DNA of 64,000 nt from Isoetes taiwanensis. Taxonomy: Eukaryota; Streptophyta; Lycopodiopsida; Isoetales; Isoetaceae. Below the pieces are notes generated by a model that made no database searches, was not told the DNA's origin, and saw only the letters and a list, made by a program, of their open reading frames with translations. The DNA is taken from NCBI GenBank assembly GCA_021234155.1, contig JAJEKV010000062.1, forward strand, positions 2,455,305-2,519,304. The letters are read 5' to 3'. The translations under genes and the position numbers were made by a program. Numbering within the stretch: position 1 is the stretch's first letter; each line of letters begins with the position of its first letter. Positions 1-11,200 of the stretch are shown in pieces.

Positions 1-1269
1 CATACATGTGGATTGTAGACACCATACAATCTAGTAGCAGGAACATGCTCGAATACATGTTAATACATGTTATACCTAATCCTTAGAGGAATACATTGTA
101 GATTGGAAAACAACATAGCACATGCAATAACATAACATAACATTATAATAAATTCCAAAAACATAAATGAGGTACATACAACTAAGTTGTGGTGTAATCT
201 GCATAAAACTTTGACATTTTCTTATTTATTTTCACATTACAATGGCACATGGGCAACCCAAAAGATTTCCAATAACACCTCCAGTTAGTAATATTTTAAT
301 CTGAGCAACGCCAATGAGATAGGTCTTTTCTGACATGCAATAGCTCATGTATCAGCAATATATCGTGAGTAGTGCATTATCCAACCATCCAAATATATCA
401 AAGAAAAAGAATTTCTGTATTTTCTTCTTCAAGACGTGTATGAGAATCTCAAACCATCAAAGATGTTGTTGACTATTTGCAAAAGAAAGCTGATAGAACT
501 TCAGAACATAAACACTCATGTTATGATTGGCTACCAATTTCCAATACTTAAAACTTGAAGCAAAAAGCACTGGGCATTATATGAAACCATTTTCAAGAAA
601 AAATCCAAAGTTCAAGTGTGTTGAATATTTGAGCTAAGGAAAGACGCAAATAATTACATATGAAAATGTCCTATCGGGGGATCATGATGGTAAAACAGAA
701 TAGCAAACACACAAAATTCGCGCAGCTTTAGCGCCTACCTGGAGCCTAGGTTGGTTGGATAAAATTCGCGCAGCTCTAGCGCCTACCTGGAGCCTAGGTT
801 GGTTGTATGGTTCTGCCTGTTACTTTTGTTCCTTCTTAAAGCTTCAAGAGCTGCTTGCGATTAATCAGTGGCACCAACTGCCTTCATGGAAAAACATAAA
901 CATTTTTGGATTGTGAGGTGAATTAAAAAATCCGAAGCATTGATATAGATAAGCAAAAACATAGAAAAGACAGACTAGCACATTCCATTCTCTCATTTTC
1001 TCAAAAACCTGTCTTGCATCTTCCAGATTGTTTCACAACTCTTTTACATGCTTTATGAGCAATACGATGTTCCAAAACATCAAGTAATATTTAAACAGAA
1101 AACATAAATCACAGAGGTAAGTACATAACCTTTTGATAGACCTTGATATGAATCTGACATGAATATCTGGAGAAGTCTGAAGAAATATTAAGAGCAAACC
1201 TATACCAGATTTTGTAAATTCTTCTACACAGATCAGTATGTCCAGAGCTAAAGTAGCTCGTGCAGATGT
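1..1269. other. AT-rich non-coding DNA
   Basis: I see no coding sequence here apart from a 48-bp tandem duplication listed separately. It lies 3' of the KLC-related exon at 1270 (which reads leftwards), so its right end may be that gene's 3' untranslated region and downstream flank. No clear poly(A) signal could be assigned. Confidence 0.5.
713..808. repeat. 48-bp tandem duplication, two copies
   Basis: Copies at 713-760 and 761-808 differ at only two positions. Each holds the GC-rich core GCGCCTACCTGGAGCCTAGG in otherwise AT-rich DNA. The core is nearly self-complementary around CCTGG/CCTAGG. The high identity points to a recent slippage or unequal-exchange event. Confidence 0.9.
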
Positions 1270-1480
1270 TTAAATAGGCAGCCCTTGATATTTTTTCTCT
1301 GAATTTGGTAATGACAGAAGATCTTCAAGCGTGTTAGTTTTCCTCATTCGTGAGCATCCAACTTCTCTTAGAAGAAACATCAGGCGTTGTCTTTCATGCT
1401 CACCGTCTGGGTGCGCAGTGCCAAGATCTTCTTCCTTAACCTCCAATACGCTCTCCAACAACTTTATGGAATCATCTACC
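1270..1480 (-). CDS. C-terminal exon of a kinesin-light-chain-related TPR protein
   Basis: On the minus strand a splice acceptor (TTCTATTTTGCAG) ends at 1481 and opens an exon beginning VDDSIKLLESVLEVKEEDLG and ending in a TAA stop at 1270-1272. The pattern 'LLE.VL..KEE.LGTA.PD..ERQRL..LLRE.G..R.RK..TLE.LL' matches the C-terminal end of plant kinesin-light-chain-related proteins, TPR proteins linked to the cell cortex, microtubules and cellulose synthase. The HPDGEHERQRL stretch covers the last TPR-like helix, followed by a basic linker and a short tail. Upstream exons were not found within 600 bp and could lie beyond a long intron or be missing. The family call rests on motif memory, so it could be another TPR protein. 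The exon itself is open with a good acceptor and stop. Confidence 0.55.
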
Positions 1481-2117
1481 CTGCAAAATAGAAGATTGAC
1501 GATAAGGCAGAATGTCTCTATTTTTGCGTCTTACTACTATGCTTTCCGATGGTTGTCCTTGCTTGCAACATCATGGAAATATAGAGTAAATTTTTAAAGC
1601 AAACTGGCTTTGCTTTTAGTTATGTTAGTCTGTTTCAAATAATAACTAGAAAAGGTAAGAATGAGATTTGGCACTGGCTGCTCAAACTCCTGTTTATAAG
1701 ATAATTATCAGCATAAGACTACTCATGTGGCAACCAGTGACATGAACGATCTTCCAGCCAAGCAAGGTTTGCATTTCTAATGTAGCAAGCCAGTTTAGAA
1801 TCTGCCCTGTTAGTTTGTGGTTTTGGATGTTCTTATCTTCTTCTATAAGAGCATATGTGTATATCTTGTTGCAGTAAAGACAAGTTCAAGTAATATTTCT
1901 GAAGGCGCCGTTGTGACTCCTCAAGAAATCAATTATGTTTCTAGAATGTGTTCTCTTGTTCTTTGCTTCTTTGATTTTTGTTTCTCTACATAATTTATAC
2001 TCAGTTACGGCGTTCTTCTTGTTTGGTAGGCAATCCTTCACATGCAAATATAGGTATTGCCATATTCTATAATGAAATGTTGTAGCTAAAATTTGACTAT
2101 TTCCATTTTTTCTACAG
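1481..2117. other. intron or intergenic sequence between two exon-like segments
   Basis: Left part is the presumed intron 5' of the KLC-related exon (minus strand); right part ends in the polypyrimidine tract and acceptor TTTTTTCTACAG used by the cyclophilin-like exon (plus strand). I see no further coding signal. The two flanking exons face away from each other and belong to different families. Confidence 0.4.
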
Positions 2118-2203
2118 AAAAGTTGGACTTCCAATTGGGTTCAAGGGCAGCGATTTTCATCGTGCGATGAAGGATTTCATAATTCAAGGTGGAGTCTTTG
2201 TTA
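2118..2203 (+). pseudogene. orphan cyclophilin (peptidyl-prolyl isomerase) exon
   Basis: After the acceptor TTTTTTCTACAG (ends 2117) the plus strand reads [20 protein letters not shown] then IIQGGVFVK. This is the cyclophilin core where functional members read roughly PIGYKG..FHRVIKDFMIQGGDF. The FHR and QGG active-site elements are present. Best fit is the cyclophilin-H/CYP22 type, because of the LPIG.KGS.FHR wording. The usual acidic residue after QGG is Val here and the usual Val/Ile after HR is Ala. No other cyclophilin exon was found nearby and the frame decays after KIG. I therefore call it a captured or left-over exon rather than a working gene; a distant-exon gene cannot be excluded. 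Confidence 0.55.
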
Positions 2204-2414
2204 AAATTGGGCACTCATCTCTTTCTTTATAAGCTTTTGCAAAATTTACCAATGTAGTCGTTACAGTAGTTCAGGAGTTTTTTGGGGATAGTCTTTGGTT
2301 GGTCTATGAAATAGAAACATGCATTTTATAATTCAATTTGTTCTTCCTTATTTCATATTCAAAACTTACATTAGAATTACAAGTAAGTTTGCAGCAGAAG
2401 CCACCCTATTACTA

Positions 2415-2985
2415 CAATTCCAACGATCCGAGCCCTCGGATCAAGATTCTAGAGGGGGCGAACATGCATGTCTCGCATGCATGCATTGCATGCCTTCTCT
2501 GGTTCGGAGACCGCTATATTAGGCGAGGTTCTTCATCAACGTCTCATTGGCGCTTCCTCTTCTCTCTCTCAGCAGTACCTTATTCTCTATTCTTTGAAAC
2601 CATGCAGGGGAGGGGCTTCTCCCTGCTTGGATTGACCAATTTGGTGTTTCTTTCATGCTATGGCATGTCCTTTCTCGGCCTTGCCTCTTCTTTAGCCATA
2701 ATCCTTTGACCTTCGTCCTCGATCTCGTTTTGATAAGAAGGTTCTCTTCTATTTGGGAGGTTTTTGTCATTTTTATGCGAGTCCCTTTCTAGAATTCCAT
2801 CGATCCAAGCCCTCGGATCGAGATTCTAGAAGGGGCGAGCATGCATGTCTCGCATGCATGCATTGCATGCCTTCTCTGGTTGGGAGATCGCTATATTAGG
2901 CGAGGTTCTTCATCAACATCTCATCGGCGCTTCCTCTTCTCTCTCAGCAGTACCTTATTCTCTACTCTTTGAAACCCACCCTCCC
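2415..2985. repeat. direct repeat of about 190 bp, two copies
   Basis: A roughly 190-bp unit occurs at about 2415-2615 and about 2795-2985. It runs from a GATCC-GAGCCCTC-GGATC palindrome through GCATGCATGTCTCGCATGC to a CTCTCTCAGCAGTACC tract. The two copies are about 90% alike by eye. A third copy lies inverted at about 4010-4180. They form the outer part of the long inverted repeat. Confidence 0.8.
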
Positions 2986-3250
2986 CCTCCCCCCTCCCCC
3001 CCCCCAATTGTTTAATGTATTTGTCGCCTGGCATACGTGACCAGCCCTCTATTTGAAGAGGTTTTTGTTTTGTTGTAGCGTGGCATGCGTGATCAGCCTC
3101 TCCACTTTGGGAGATTTGTTTTGTCATATTTGTTCTAGTGTCGGTGATGTGCAGGTACGGGTTAGCAAGCGGCAGCAGCAACAGCTTCGGCTTCTCCATT
3201 CCTGGGTTTTTTGAAAGCAAATTCTCAGCCTTACGTTTGTCCAAGCCCCT

Positions 3251-3762
3251 TGCCGAAGGCTTATCACTAGGGTTTATCCTCGAAAACCCGAAAGGGCGAG
3301 GTTTTTTAATCCGGTGATAAGCTTTCGGCAGGTACACAGACCAAACATCTATTAGCATTGTATTTCATGGGGTCCAAGTTGTATAATTAGACATTCCCTT
3401 TATTTTTCTTCGTGGGTAGTTCGCATGTGTGCGGCTATCCACTATCCACCATTGTAGAAAATCTGCTGAGATGAATGAGAAGCCTATCTATATTGTAGAA
3501 AATCTGCTGAGAAAATCTATATAGATAGGCTTCTCATGAATCTGAGCAAATTTTCTACAATGGTGGATAGTGGATAGCCGCACACATGCGAACTACCCAC
3601 GAAGAAAAATAAAGGGAATGTCCAATTATACAACTTTGACCCCATGAAATACAATGCTAATAGATGTTTGGCCTGTGTACCTGTCGAAAGCTTATCAACG
3701 GGATTAAAAAACCCCACCATTTTGGGTTTTCAAGGAAAAACCCTAGTGATAAGCCTTCGGCA
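3251..3762. repeat. nested short hairpins inside each arm
   Basis: Inside the left arm, TGCCGAAGGCTTATCAC (3251-3267) pairs with GTGATAAGCTTTCGGCA (3314-3330) with one mismatch, around a 46-nt loop. The mirror copy in the right arm spans 3682-3762. The large inverted repeat therefore carries a smaller inverted repeat in each arm, as if a short MITE-like element had inserted before the big inversion formed. Confidence 0.75.
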
Positions 3763-4551
3763 AGGGGCTTGGACAAATGTAAGGCTGAGAATTCGCTCCC
3801 AAAAAACCCACGAATGGAGAAGTCGAAGCTGCTGCGGCTTGCCAACCTGTACCTGCACATCACCAACACTATAATGTGATAAAATAAACCTCCCAAAGTG
3901 GAGGGGCTGATCACGAGTGCCACGCGACAACAAAACAAAAGAAAACTCTTCAAATAGAGGGGCTGGTCACGCGTACCGGGCGACAAATACATCAAATAAT
4001 TAAGGGCGGGGGAGGGTGGGTTTCAAAGAATAGAGAATAAGGTACTGCTGAGAGAGAAGAGGAAGTGCCGATGAGACGGTGATGAAGAACTACGCCTAAT
4101 ATAGTGATATCCCAACTAGAGAAGGCATGCAATGCATGCATGCGAGACATGCATGCTCGCCCGGATCGATGGAATTTTAGAATGGGGCTCGCATGAAAAC
4201 GACAAAAACCTTCCGAAAAGAAGAGAACTTCCTTATCAAAACGGGATCGAGGACGAAGATCAAAGGATTATGGCTAAAGAAGAGGCAAGGCTGAGAAAGG
4301 ACATGCCACAACATGAAAGAAACGCCAAATTGGTCAATTCAAGCAGGAAGAAGCCCCTCCTCTGCATGGTTTCAAAGAATAGAGAAGAAGGTACTGCTGA
4401 GAGAGAAGGGAGGTTTTTGTCGTTTTCATGCGCCAGAGCTTAAAAATCTCAGGATAAGGTGCTTATGTTAATATAGAACTGCCAACCCATTATTAGCTAT
4501 CTAAGCTAAACCTTTTAAATAATCATGTCATTATTATCAGGGTTTCTATTC

Positions 4552-4905
4552 TTAGTTTGTCGTTATAATTCTGGCAATTATTATATTCACTTCGCGTTTG
4601 CAAATGCTGCCCATAGAACCCCATGGGCAATTACAACTAGCCCAATTCTTATGGGCCCCATTCACAAAGTAGGGAAGATGTTGTAGGTCAAGAGTTTGCA
4701 CCTCAGCTGCCCCTTCTAGATATTGTGGATACTTCTTTTTCAGAATTTCCACCTTACTTAATGCCTCCTCTTTGAAGGTCTTCTTGTACTCTGCATCATA
4801 ATCCTTGTTACCTGGACGACTCTTAATTCCATGCATAATATCGCCCAGTTCCTTGAATATTTGATTTCTAATATACATATTCTCAAGGACCTTAAAGCTG
4901 TACAA
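4552..4905 (-). pseudogene. SWIM-type zinc-finger protein fragment
   Basis: A 117-codon minus-strand frame contains a charged helical stretch (about residues 15-60, ELGDIMHGIKSRPGNKDYD, then many Lys/Glu) followed by the sequence NWASCNCPWGSMGSICKRE at about residues 86-105. This is a SWIM zinc finger (CxCxnCxH), which acts in nucleic-acid or protein binding in plant SWIM proteins and in MULE-type transposases. The fourth ligand, normally the His of CKH, is Arg here, so zinc binding should be lost. There is no recognisable protein body before or after. I judge it a broken terminal fragment of a plant SWIM protein or of a transposase gene. Confidence 0.5.
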
Positions 4906-5443
4906 TTAGGCTGTCTTACCTAAAATTCAAGAAAATCAGATAGTATCCCATGGCAGTATTATTGTCACCCCTTCCATTTATTTTTGTTTTGATAAGCAGC
5001 AAATAATTTCAATGTAGGAAATCGCCACAAGACTTTATGATTAAAGCAAGGCCTGCGACAAGTTCCCATTCCCATCAACAAAAACATGATTAAGACAAGT
5101 CCTACTACAAATTCCTCTTAATAAAGGGCCATTAACAAAGCTCTTATAAATTGTAGGAATTCCATGACTGCCGCAATCTTATTCATCAACGTGTATGACA
5201 TTTCTCGCATTTCAAAACTTCCAATACACGATCCACCAACGTTCATGGATGTTTATGAGCATGCTTATGAGCAATGCCACAATTGTAAAGGCTTGCACTT
5301 GGATCCGATGTAGGTATATGCTTGGTGCTGCATAATCTATCTGCACAAACATCCTTACAGTTGCAAATTTTACCCAAGCTTGTAAATAGATAGAACATCT
5401 TACAGCTGCAACCAAACAAAATGGATCGACAAGTATAATGTCA
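4906..5443. other. non-coding flank, 3' side of the transporter pseudogene
   Basis: No convincing coding sequence. The right end (below 5444) directly follows the stop codon of the minus-strand transporter and should hold its former 3' untranslated region. Confidence 0.4.
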
Positions 5444-7017
5444 TTAACCATCTTGATGGCATGAATTCCTCTTAATGATGTAGTCAATGACGAACACAGC
5501 TGCAGGAATTGCTACCATGAGACCCCAACACATCTAAAGCATGCTCAGCAAACACAAGCGCTCCAGGTGCCAAAAGTGGATGCAACTTCAAATGAGCTGC
5601 ATAATAAATCTTCAGGTGCACACCGTTGTAAAGCCAAAGATAGTTAAAGGTTGCATCTTACCTAAATATATAGTTGGGTTTAAAATATATGCTTCAACAA
5701 CATGAATTAAGATTACCAGTATAACCACCAAAAGTAACTTTAGGAGGCCACATCTGTTTAGAACCATTCATATTTTAAGAACAACCTATGTAGTATAAAT
5801 AATAGAAACATTAAATGATTTAAGCTCACTCCATAAGGGCGACAATACCAATAGGAATTGTTGAGATAATAACCCCTGCCACAGGAATAAACGAAGATAA
5901 GAAGACAAAGAGAGACATCCATCCAACTCCAGCTACTCTTAATATGAGTAGTCCCAATGTGGTGAGAAGCGTGTTTACAATGGCAATGGTGCTCTGAGCC
6001 TGAATTGCTTTGCCACAAATACGAGCAAATGTTGCCACCTGAGAGAAAGCAGTAAAAATGTTAGTATTTTTTATAGTCATAATAACATAGCACCTTCATA
6101 CTAAGGTACACACTCACCACTGGAGCAATTTCTTCATAGATCAATAAAAGTGAGATGATTTAAGGGACTGAATTCCCGATCTTATAGAAGGCATATCCCA
6201 GACTAGAATAAAAGAGAATATGAGGCTCGCAAGACTCACCAGACGTTCAAAGGTAAACTTATGGGTCTCAACAAGCCTCAAGATACAAACACCACAATAT
6301 CTATTGCTTGGTACAAGCCTCGTTATATCTGCAGAGCAAATCGACTAGTTGCAGAGATAAAGGCTGCCAGCCATGCAACCATAGCCCCTGAATAAACTTT
6401 TATCAATTGTTGGAAGATAGTGGATCTTTGTATTCTGCTTCCAGCCATGGATTTCTAAGTAATAGAATGTCTCAATTCACATACTTCGCCTTGGTAGTTT
6501 TTTCTTTTTTTTGCATTAAAGAATCTTACCAAGATGACAGTGTCTGGCTTCATAAGGGCAAGGAAAAATCGTTTTTGCTGTTTATTTGTTAAAGAAAAGG
6601 TAACAAGTTAAATAGATGGCAGGAACAATGATTTTCACAAGTAATAGAACAACATGCCAGCTAAATAAACCTGATCTGTAATTTGTTCTCCAAAACCACT
6701 TCAAAGCTTTTCTGAAAGGAGGGCAAACGGACCCTCATTTTGCTGGATCACATTAAAATCTGCGCAGCACAACTATATATAATCTTTTCTAAGGAAAGCA
6801 GTAACTGTATACGCGAGATTATTTTAGCACCTTCTTGTAACAACCGGGGCACATACATGAAACCCAAGCCAGCGAGAACTGCAATAATCACTGCATACAA
6901 GAAGATGCCTCCGTCCAGGAAAGTACTCTTCTACATCAAGTATGCAAGGGCATTCTGTTTGTGTTTGTGGGCCTCTGCTACTGCCGGACTTGGAGGGCTT
7001 CCCCTCTTAGGCTTCAC
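5444..7017 (-). pseudogene. PerM/AI-2E-family membrane transporter, multi-exon pseudogene
   Basis: Reading leftwards, exons with good GT-AG borders can be followed: an N-terminal membrane segment about 7012-6830 (GGIFLYAVIIAVLAGLGF, YVPRLL), short exons near 6720-6680 and 6563-6516 (KRFFLALMKPDTVIL), then 6328-6240 (RLVETHKFTFERL), 6202-6118 (LLLIYEEIAPV), 6038-5830 (ARICGKAIQAQSTIAIVNTL ... SFIPVAGVIISTIPIG), 5753-5662 (LLKLLLVVILVILIHVVEAY) and 5596-5444 (HLKLHPLLAPGALVF, then GLMVAIPAAVFVIDY, stop). The SFIPVAG and HLKLHPLL signatures are typical of the AI-2E exporter family (PerM, formerly UPF0118), polytopic membrane proteins that plants also have. Lesions: an in-frame TAG after NALAYLM near 6925, an in-frame TAA at 6160-6162, and a 1-base shift before GLMVAIP in the last exon. 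A Copia element splits the 5' part at 7017; reading continues at 12496. It is therefore not functional as sequenced. Confidence 0.75.
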
Positions 7018-7653
7018 TGTTAGAATTCTATGGTTGGTCATCATATATTCCTGTAGGTTCAGATCCCTGTGCAGCATAAGAGCTCAGACTGACTCTAGAA
7101 AATTCATTGTGATCTTAGGGAAGAAGGAAGTTAAGTTGTTTAAGTTGCTAAGGGAATGATAAGATTGAGAGAAAAGAAATATGGAGACTAAAGGTTATAG
7201 GTGCTTAATGGTTTATGAATTAAACCTTAAAGGTGACGGGTCATTTAAAGATAAGTATCACTAAAAATATGCAAGAGGTGAAGGCCGAATATCTGGAAGG
7301 AAAGTTGACGAGCTAAAATTATGATTAATCTGCTTAACCATCGCCGAATCGGTCGTTGAAGACCACTGTAAATAGCCCTGTGAATAATCAATAGTTATAC
7401 AGATTTGGAGATGCCGGATGCGCATGAAACACTTTGTACAGATGTTTTATTGAATGAATAAAGCTGGAAATCACTGTTCATTGGGAATCTTTGAAGTGTT
7501 CGTTAAACTATTGAAGTGGTCGACCATTGCAATATTATGAATAATATCATTTAAGTTGAATAGATGGTTTTGTAGTGCAATGGATTAAGGAAGTTAATGG
7601 TTAAACTAGATTGATCTAAGTTAAATGTTTTTGAGGCTTCAAGAACTCTAACA
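7018..7653 (+). repeat. 5' LTR (636 bp)
   Basis: Starts TGTTAGAATTCTATGG and ends AAGAACTCTAACA, with TG...CA termini. It is 10 bp longer than the 3' LTR (AGATGGTTTT after GTTGAAT). Other differences: G/A in GACGAGC, A/G in AACCATC, T/C in GGTCG, C/A in CCACTG and T/C in GCATG. Confidence 0.97.
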
Positions 7654-7654
7654 T

Positions 7655-7666
7655 TGGTATCAGAGC
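7655..7666 (+). other. primer-binding site (initiator Met-tRNA type)
   Basis: TGGTATCAGAGC, complementary to the 3' end of plant initiator tRNA-Met, starts one base after the LTR. The same site is present in the second Copia relic at 22236. Confidence 0.95.
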
Positions 7667-7694
7667 TGGTGAATTGCAGACCAAGTTGAAAGCA

Positions 7695-8294
7695 ATGGCT
7701 AGCAGATTCGGAGCAAGTTTGCTTGCTACAGTGGATGCTTATTAGGGAGGTCCTGGATTCCAGATTTGGAAGGACTCCATTAAGCATGTGTTGGAAGTGG
7801 AGGATTTATGGGATCTTGTTGATCCTGATGGAGTTGCAGAAAGCATGGGAATAGGCAGAAACACTCAAATAAGGTCTGTTTCAGAAAGGTCTGTTAATGC
7901 TGCAACTAATAATGTTGGTGAAGGTTCAGATGACACAACTCCAAGGGAGACGTCTGTACCAAGTGCTGGAGGGAGGTCAGTCAATGCCAAAGTAAAAGAA
8001 GCTCAGGGAATCATTTCTTGTAAGGTAAGTCCTACAATCAGACTTAAACTCAGAAATAAATCCCCAAGGCAGATGTGGATGTATCTCTTAGAACACTATG
8101 AACAAAAAACGTCTTCTCAAATAGATCTTCTTGAGAATGAACTGAGAGGACTTAAACTTCAAGAAGATGGAGATGTGGCTGAGTTCTTCAACAAATTTGA
8201 TAACATAATTGCAGATCTAGCAGAAGTCAAGTGCTACAAATTTCTAGAGCTATTAGTGAAAATCAAAATCTGGCTCTATTTATTAGGAACATGA
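7695..8294 (+). pseudogene. Copia gag, broken
   Basis: The frame starts at ATG 7695 (MASRFGASLLATVDAY), hits an in-frame TAG at 7743-7745, and then stays open as GGPGFQIWKDSIKHVLEVED ... to 8294. A usable ATG is missing just after the stop. Residues such as FQIWK, the EDLWDLV motif and the helical RQMWMYLLEHYEQKTSSQID stretch (UBN2-type gag) are typical of Copia capsid. At about 8225-8240 a single-base shift moves the true reading into the next frame (ISENQNLALFIRNM), so gag is split. The nearly identical start of the relic at 22251 (MATRLGSSLL ... EDLWDLV) confirms the alignment. Confidence 0.9.
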
Positions 8295-11200
8295 GCAAAA
8301 CCAGGGAAGATGCAGAGAATGTTCTTAGAACAGAATTTGAGCAGAGAAAAATTTCTCAAGAAGAAGGGCATGCAAGTGAAATTTTATATACTGCCAACAA
8401 GCCTAAACAGATAAAGGGAAATTGTTTCCACTGCCATGAGCCAGGTCATTTTAAGGGAGATTGTCCTAAACTGAAAAATGAGCTGATTTGTTATCATTGT
8501 GGAGGTAAAGGGCATTATGCATCCAAATGTGCAACACCAAAGGAATATGGCAGAGGTAGAGGAAAGGGAAAAGAAGGTGGAGGAGGAAGAAATATGAATT
8601 ATAGAGGAAGAGGAGGCAGAAGATCATCTGGAGTTCACATAGCTCGAGAACACAATGAAGGAGAAAAATCAGAGATTGAAGATGAAAATGAGGTAAACCT
8701 TGCCTTACCTATTCTTGATAAGGGTTTAGAGTCTAACAAAATCTCTGATGCGCTTGTAGTTGATAGTGGAGTTGAAAGATCAGTAGTACAATCATCTACA
8801 CTGCTCAAGAATATTACTCAAGCAAGTTCAAGGAATATTGAAGTTGGAAATGGAGACTTATTACAAATAGAAGGAAGGGGTCTGCTGCAGTTATTAGATC
8901 TAGAAGGAAAAGTAGTTGACATTGAAAATGTCTTGTGTGTACCTTGCATTGTCAAGAACTTAATATCTGTAAGTCAGCTTGTTGACTTAGGATATCGAGT
9001 CAATTTTGACTCTAAAGGATGTAGAATCTTTCTCAATAATGAATTGAAGTTTTTTGCTAAAAGATATGGTAATTTGTTCCAAATGGAAAATCAGTGCTAC
9101 AATAGTGTGAACTCGGTTGGTAAATCAGAAATGGAACTATGGCATAATAGGCTGGGACATACAAATTGCAATAACCTCAAAATATTGGCAAAGGAAGGAT
9201 GGATTGACTGTAAAAATCAGCAAACAGAAAAGTTTGTATGTGAAGGTTGTTTACTGGGAAAATTAAATAGATTGCCTTTCAAAAGGACTAAAAGCAGAGC
9301 AAGTCAAGCATTGGAGTTGATTCACACTGATTTGTGTGGTCCATTAAATGTAAGGGGAAGATCAAACAAGAGATACTTTATAACTTTCATAGATGATTAT
9401 AGTAGAATATGTAAAAGTTATTGCCTAGAAAGGAAATCTCAGGCCTTGGCAGCTTTTAAGCAATATGTACAAGAGGTGGAGAGAGAAACAGGCCTAAAAG
9501 TCAAATGTGTAAGATCTGATCGTGGAGGAGAGTATTTGTCCACAAAGTTCAAACTTTTTTGCATTGCTAATGGTATCAAAAGACAACTTACATGCAGGTA
9601 TAGCCCTCAACAAAATGGAGTAGCAGAAAGGAGGAACAGAACCATTATGGATGCTGTAAGAGCTATGATCAAGCACAGTGGGCTGCCAAACTATCTCTGG
9701 GAGGAAGCACTCAAAACTGCCATTCTAATTCAAAATAAACTGCCCTCTTCTGCTCTAAAAGGTAAGGTGCCTCAACTTCTTTGGTCAAATTCAGAAAATA
9801 AGATAGATCTTAGTTGGCTCAGAGCATATGGCTGCTTAGCATATTCTCACATTCCATCAGAGCTGAGAAAGAAATTAGACAACAAGGCTGAAATTGGATA
9901 TCTTGTGGGGTATGACAGTGAATCAAAGGGTAGCAGAGATGTAATTTTCGATGAGGAGGTCTTTTATAAGGACAGACTAAGGAAAACAAAAGAAAAGATG
10001 GATGCATCATATGATGGAAAAAAGGTGACTGTTGAAGTAGATTTAGACTCTAATGATGACAGTGATGAGCAGAATAAAGAGGATAGTATGAGACAAGAAG
10101 ATACATCAAATCAATACCCATCAGCTGAACATGAGGAAGAGGAAAGTATACAAGATGAACCGTGCATCAAAAGAAGAAAAACACAAGCAGAAAAATTAGT
10201 AGAAGAGGCAAGAATTGACAATGTAGAATACGGGAGAACAGAAAGTGGAAAAAGCAAAAGATTGCAACAACTAAGTCATGATAATGATCAGATCTTGGCA
10301 ATGTTGGAAGATGTTGAAACACCTCAGAGACTTGAGGAGGCTTTAACTTGTGGAGCTAAGGAGAAATGGCTGGCAGCAATGAATGTTGAATTAGAATCTT
10401 TCAAACAAACTCAAACTTATGATATAGTGGATTTTTCCATTAATCAAAATGTAATTGGCAGTAAATGGCTGTTTAAGGTGAAAACCAATGCTGATGGTAG
10501 TAAAAAGTTTAAGGCAAAACTTGTGGCACAAGGATTTACACAGAAAAAGGGAATTGATTATGACGAGACATATTCTCCTATTGTTAAGCTCACTAGTTTA
10601 AGACTGTTGGTCAGTCTAGCTAATGCATTAAACTTGGAATTGCATCACATGGATGTAAAAACCGCTTTTTTGAATGCTAAACTAGAAGAGGACATATTTA
10701 TGAGGCAAGCTCCAGGATTTGAGGTTGGCAACAATAAGGTTTGGAAGTTAAACAGGGCAGTTTATGGACTTAAACAGTCTCCAAGAGAATGGTATCTCTG
10801 TATTGATAACTAGCAGGGATTCGAAAAATTCAGGAATGATGGAAATATGTACAAATATCAGCAAGAGAATGACTATTGCATAATAGCATTATATGTGGAT
10901 GACTGTATCATGGCAGCAAGTAGTGTAAAATGCCTAAATCATTGCAAAAACATGTTGAAGCACATATATCAAATGTCGGATTTAGGGGAACTCAAGCAAT
11001 TATTAGGCATTGAAGTTGAAAGAGATAGACAGAAGAGAATACTAAAACTGAAGCAAAGTAGGCATATAGACAATATGCTCAAAAGGTTTAACCTTTATGA
11101 AGCAAGCAGTGCAAAAACTCCAATTGTGCCAGGTCATCAATTGACAGCTGATATAGCTTTATCAGAATTTGAAAAGGAAGAGATGGAAAAGGTGCCTTAT

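Larger units (their letters stand above)
2415..4440. repeat. 2-kb long inverted repeat (fold-back element or hairpin locus)
   Basis: The left arm (about 2570-3500) reappears as reverse complement at about 3510-4410. Matching landmarks include GGATAGTGGATAGCCGCAC, GGGCTGGTCACGCG, CTTGCCGAAGGCTTATC, ACATGCCATAGCATGAAAG (imperfect) and the GCATGCATGCGAGACATGC block. The centre is a short AT-rich loop near 3500-3506, flanked by GAGAAGCCTATCTATAT (left) and its complement (3519-3535). A C-rich run (2980-3006) faces a G-rich run (4002-4020). Arms differ by scattered substitutions and small indels, so the inversion is not brand new. At about 4408 the right arm ends and a piece of the arm (GGAGGTTTTTGTCGTTTTC) restarts in direct orientation, a rearranged boundary. 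No transposase frame or clear target duplication was seen. It could be a Foldback or MULE-like non-autonomous transposon, or an inverted duplication feeding small RNAs. Confidence 0.85.

Noticed and set aside
713-808. tRNA or tRNA-derived SINE because of the GCGCCTACCTGG and GGTTGGTTG phrases
   Set aside because: No A/B box pair in the right spacing and no cloverleaf could be drawn; it is a plain 48-bp tandem repeat.
1886-2134. 82-codon minus frame between the KLC-related and cyclophilin-like exons
   Set aside because: It runs antisense over the cyclophilin acceptor and has no recognisable motif.
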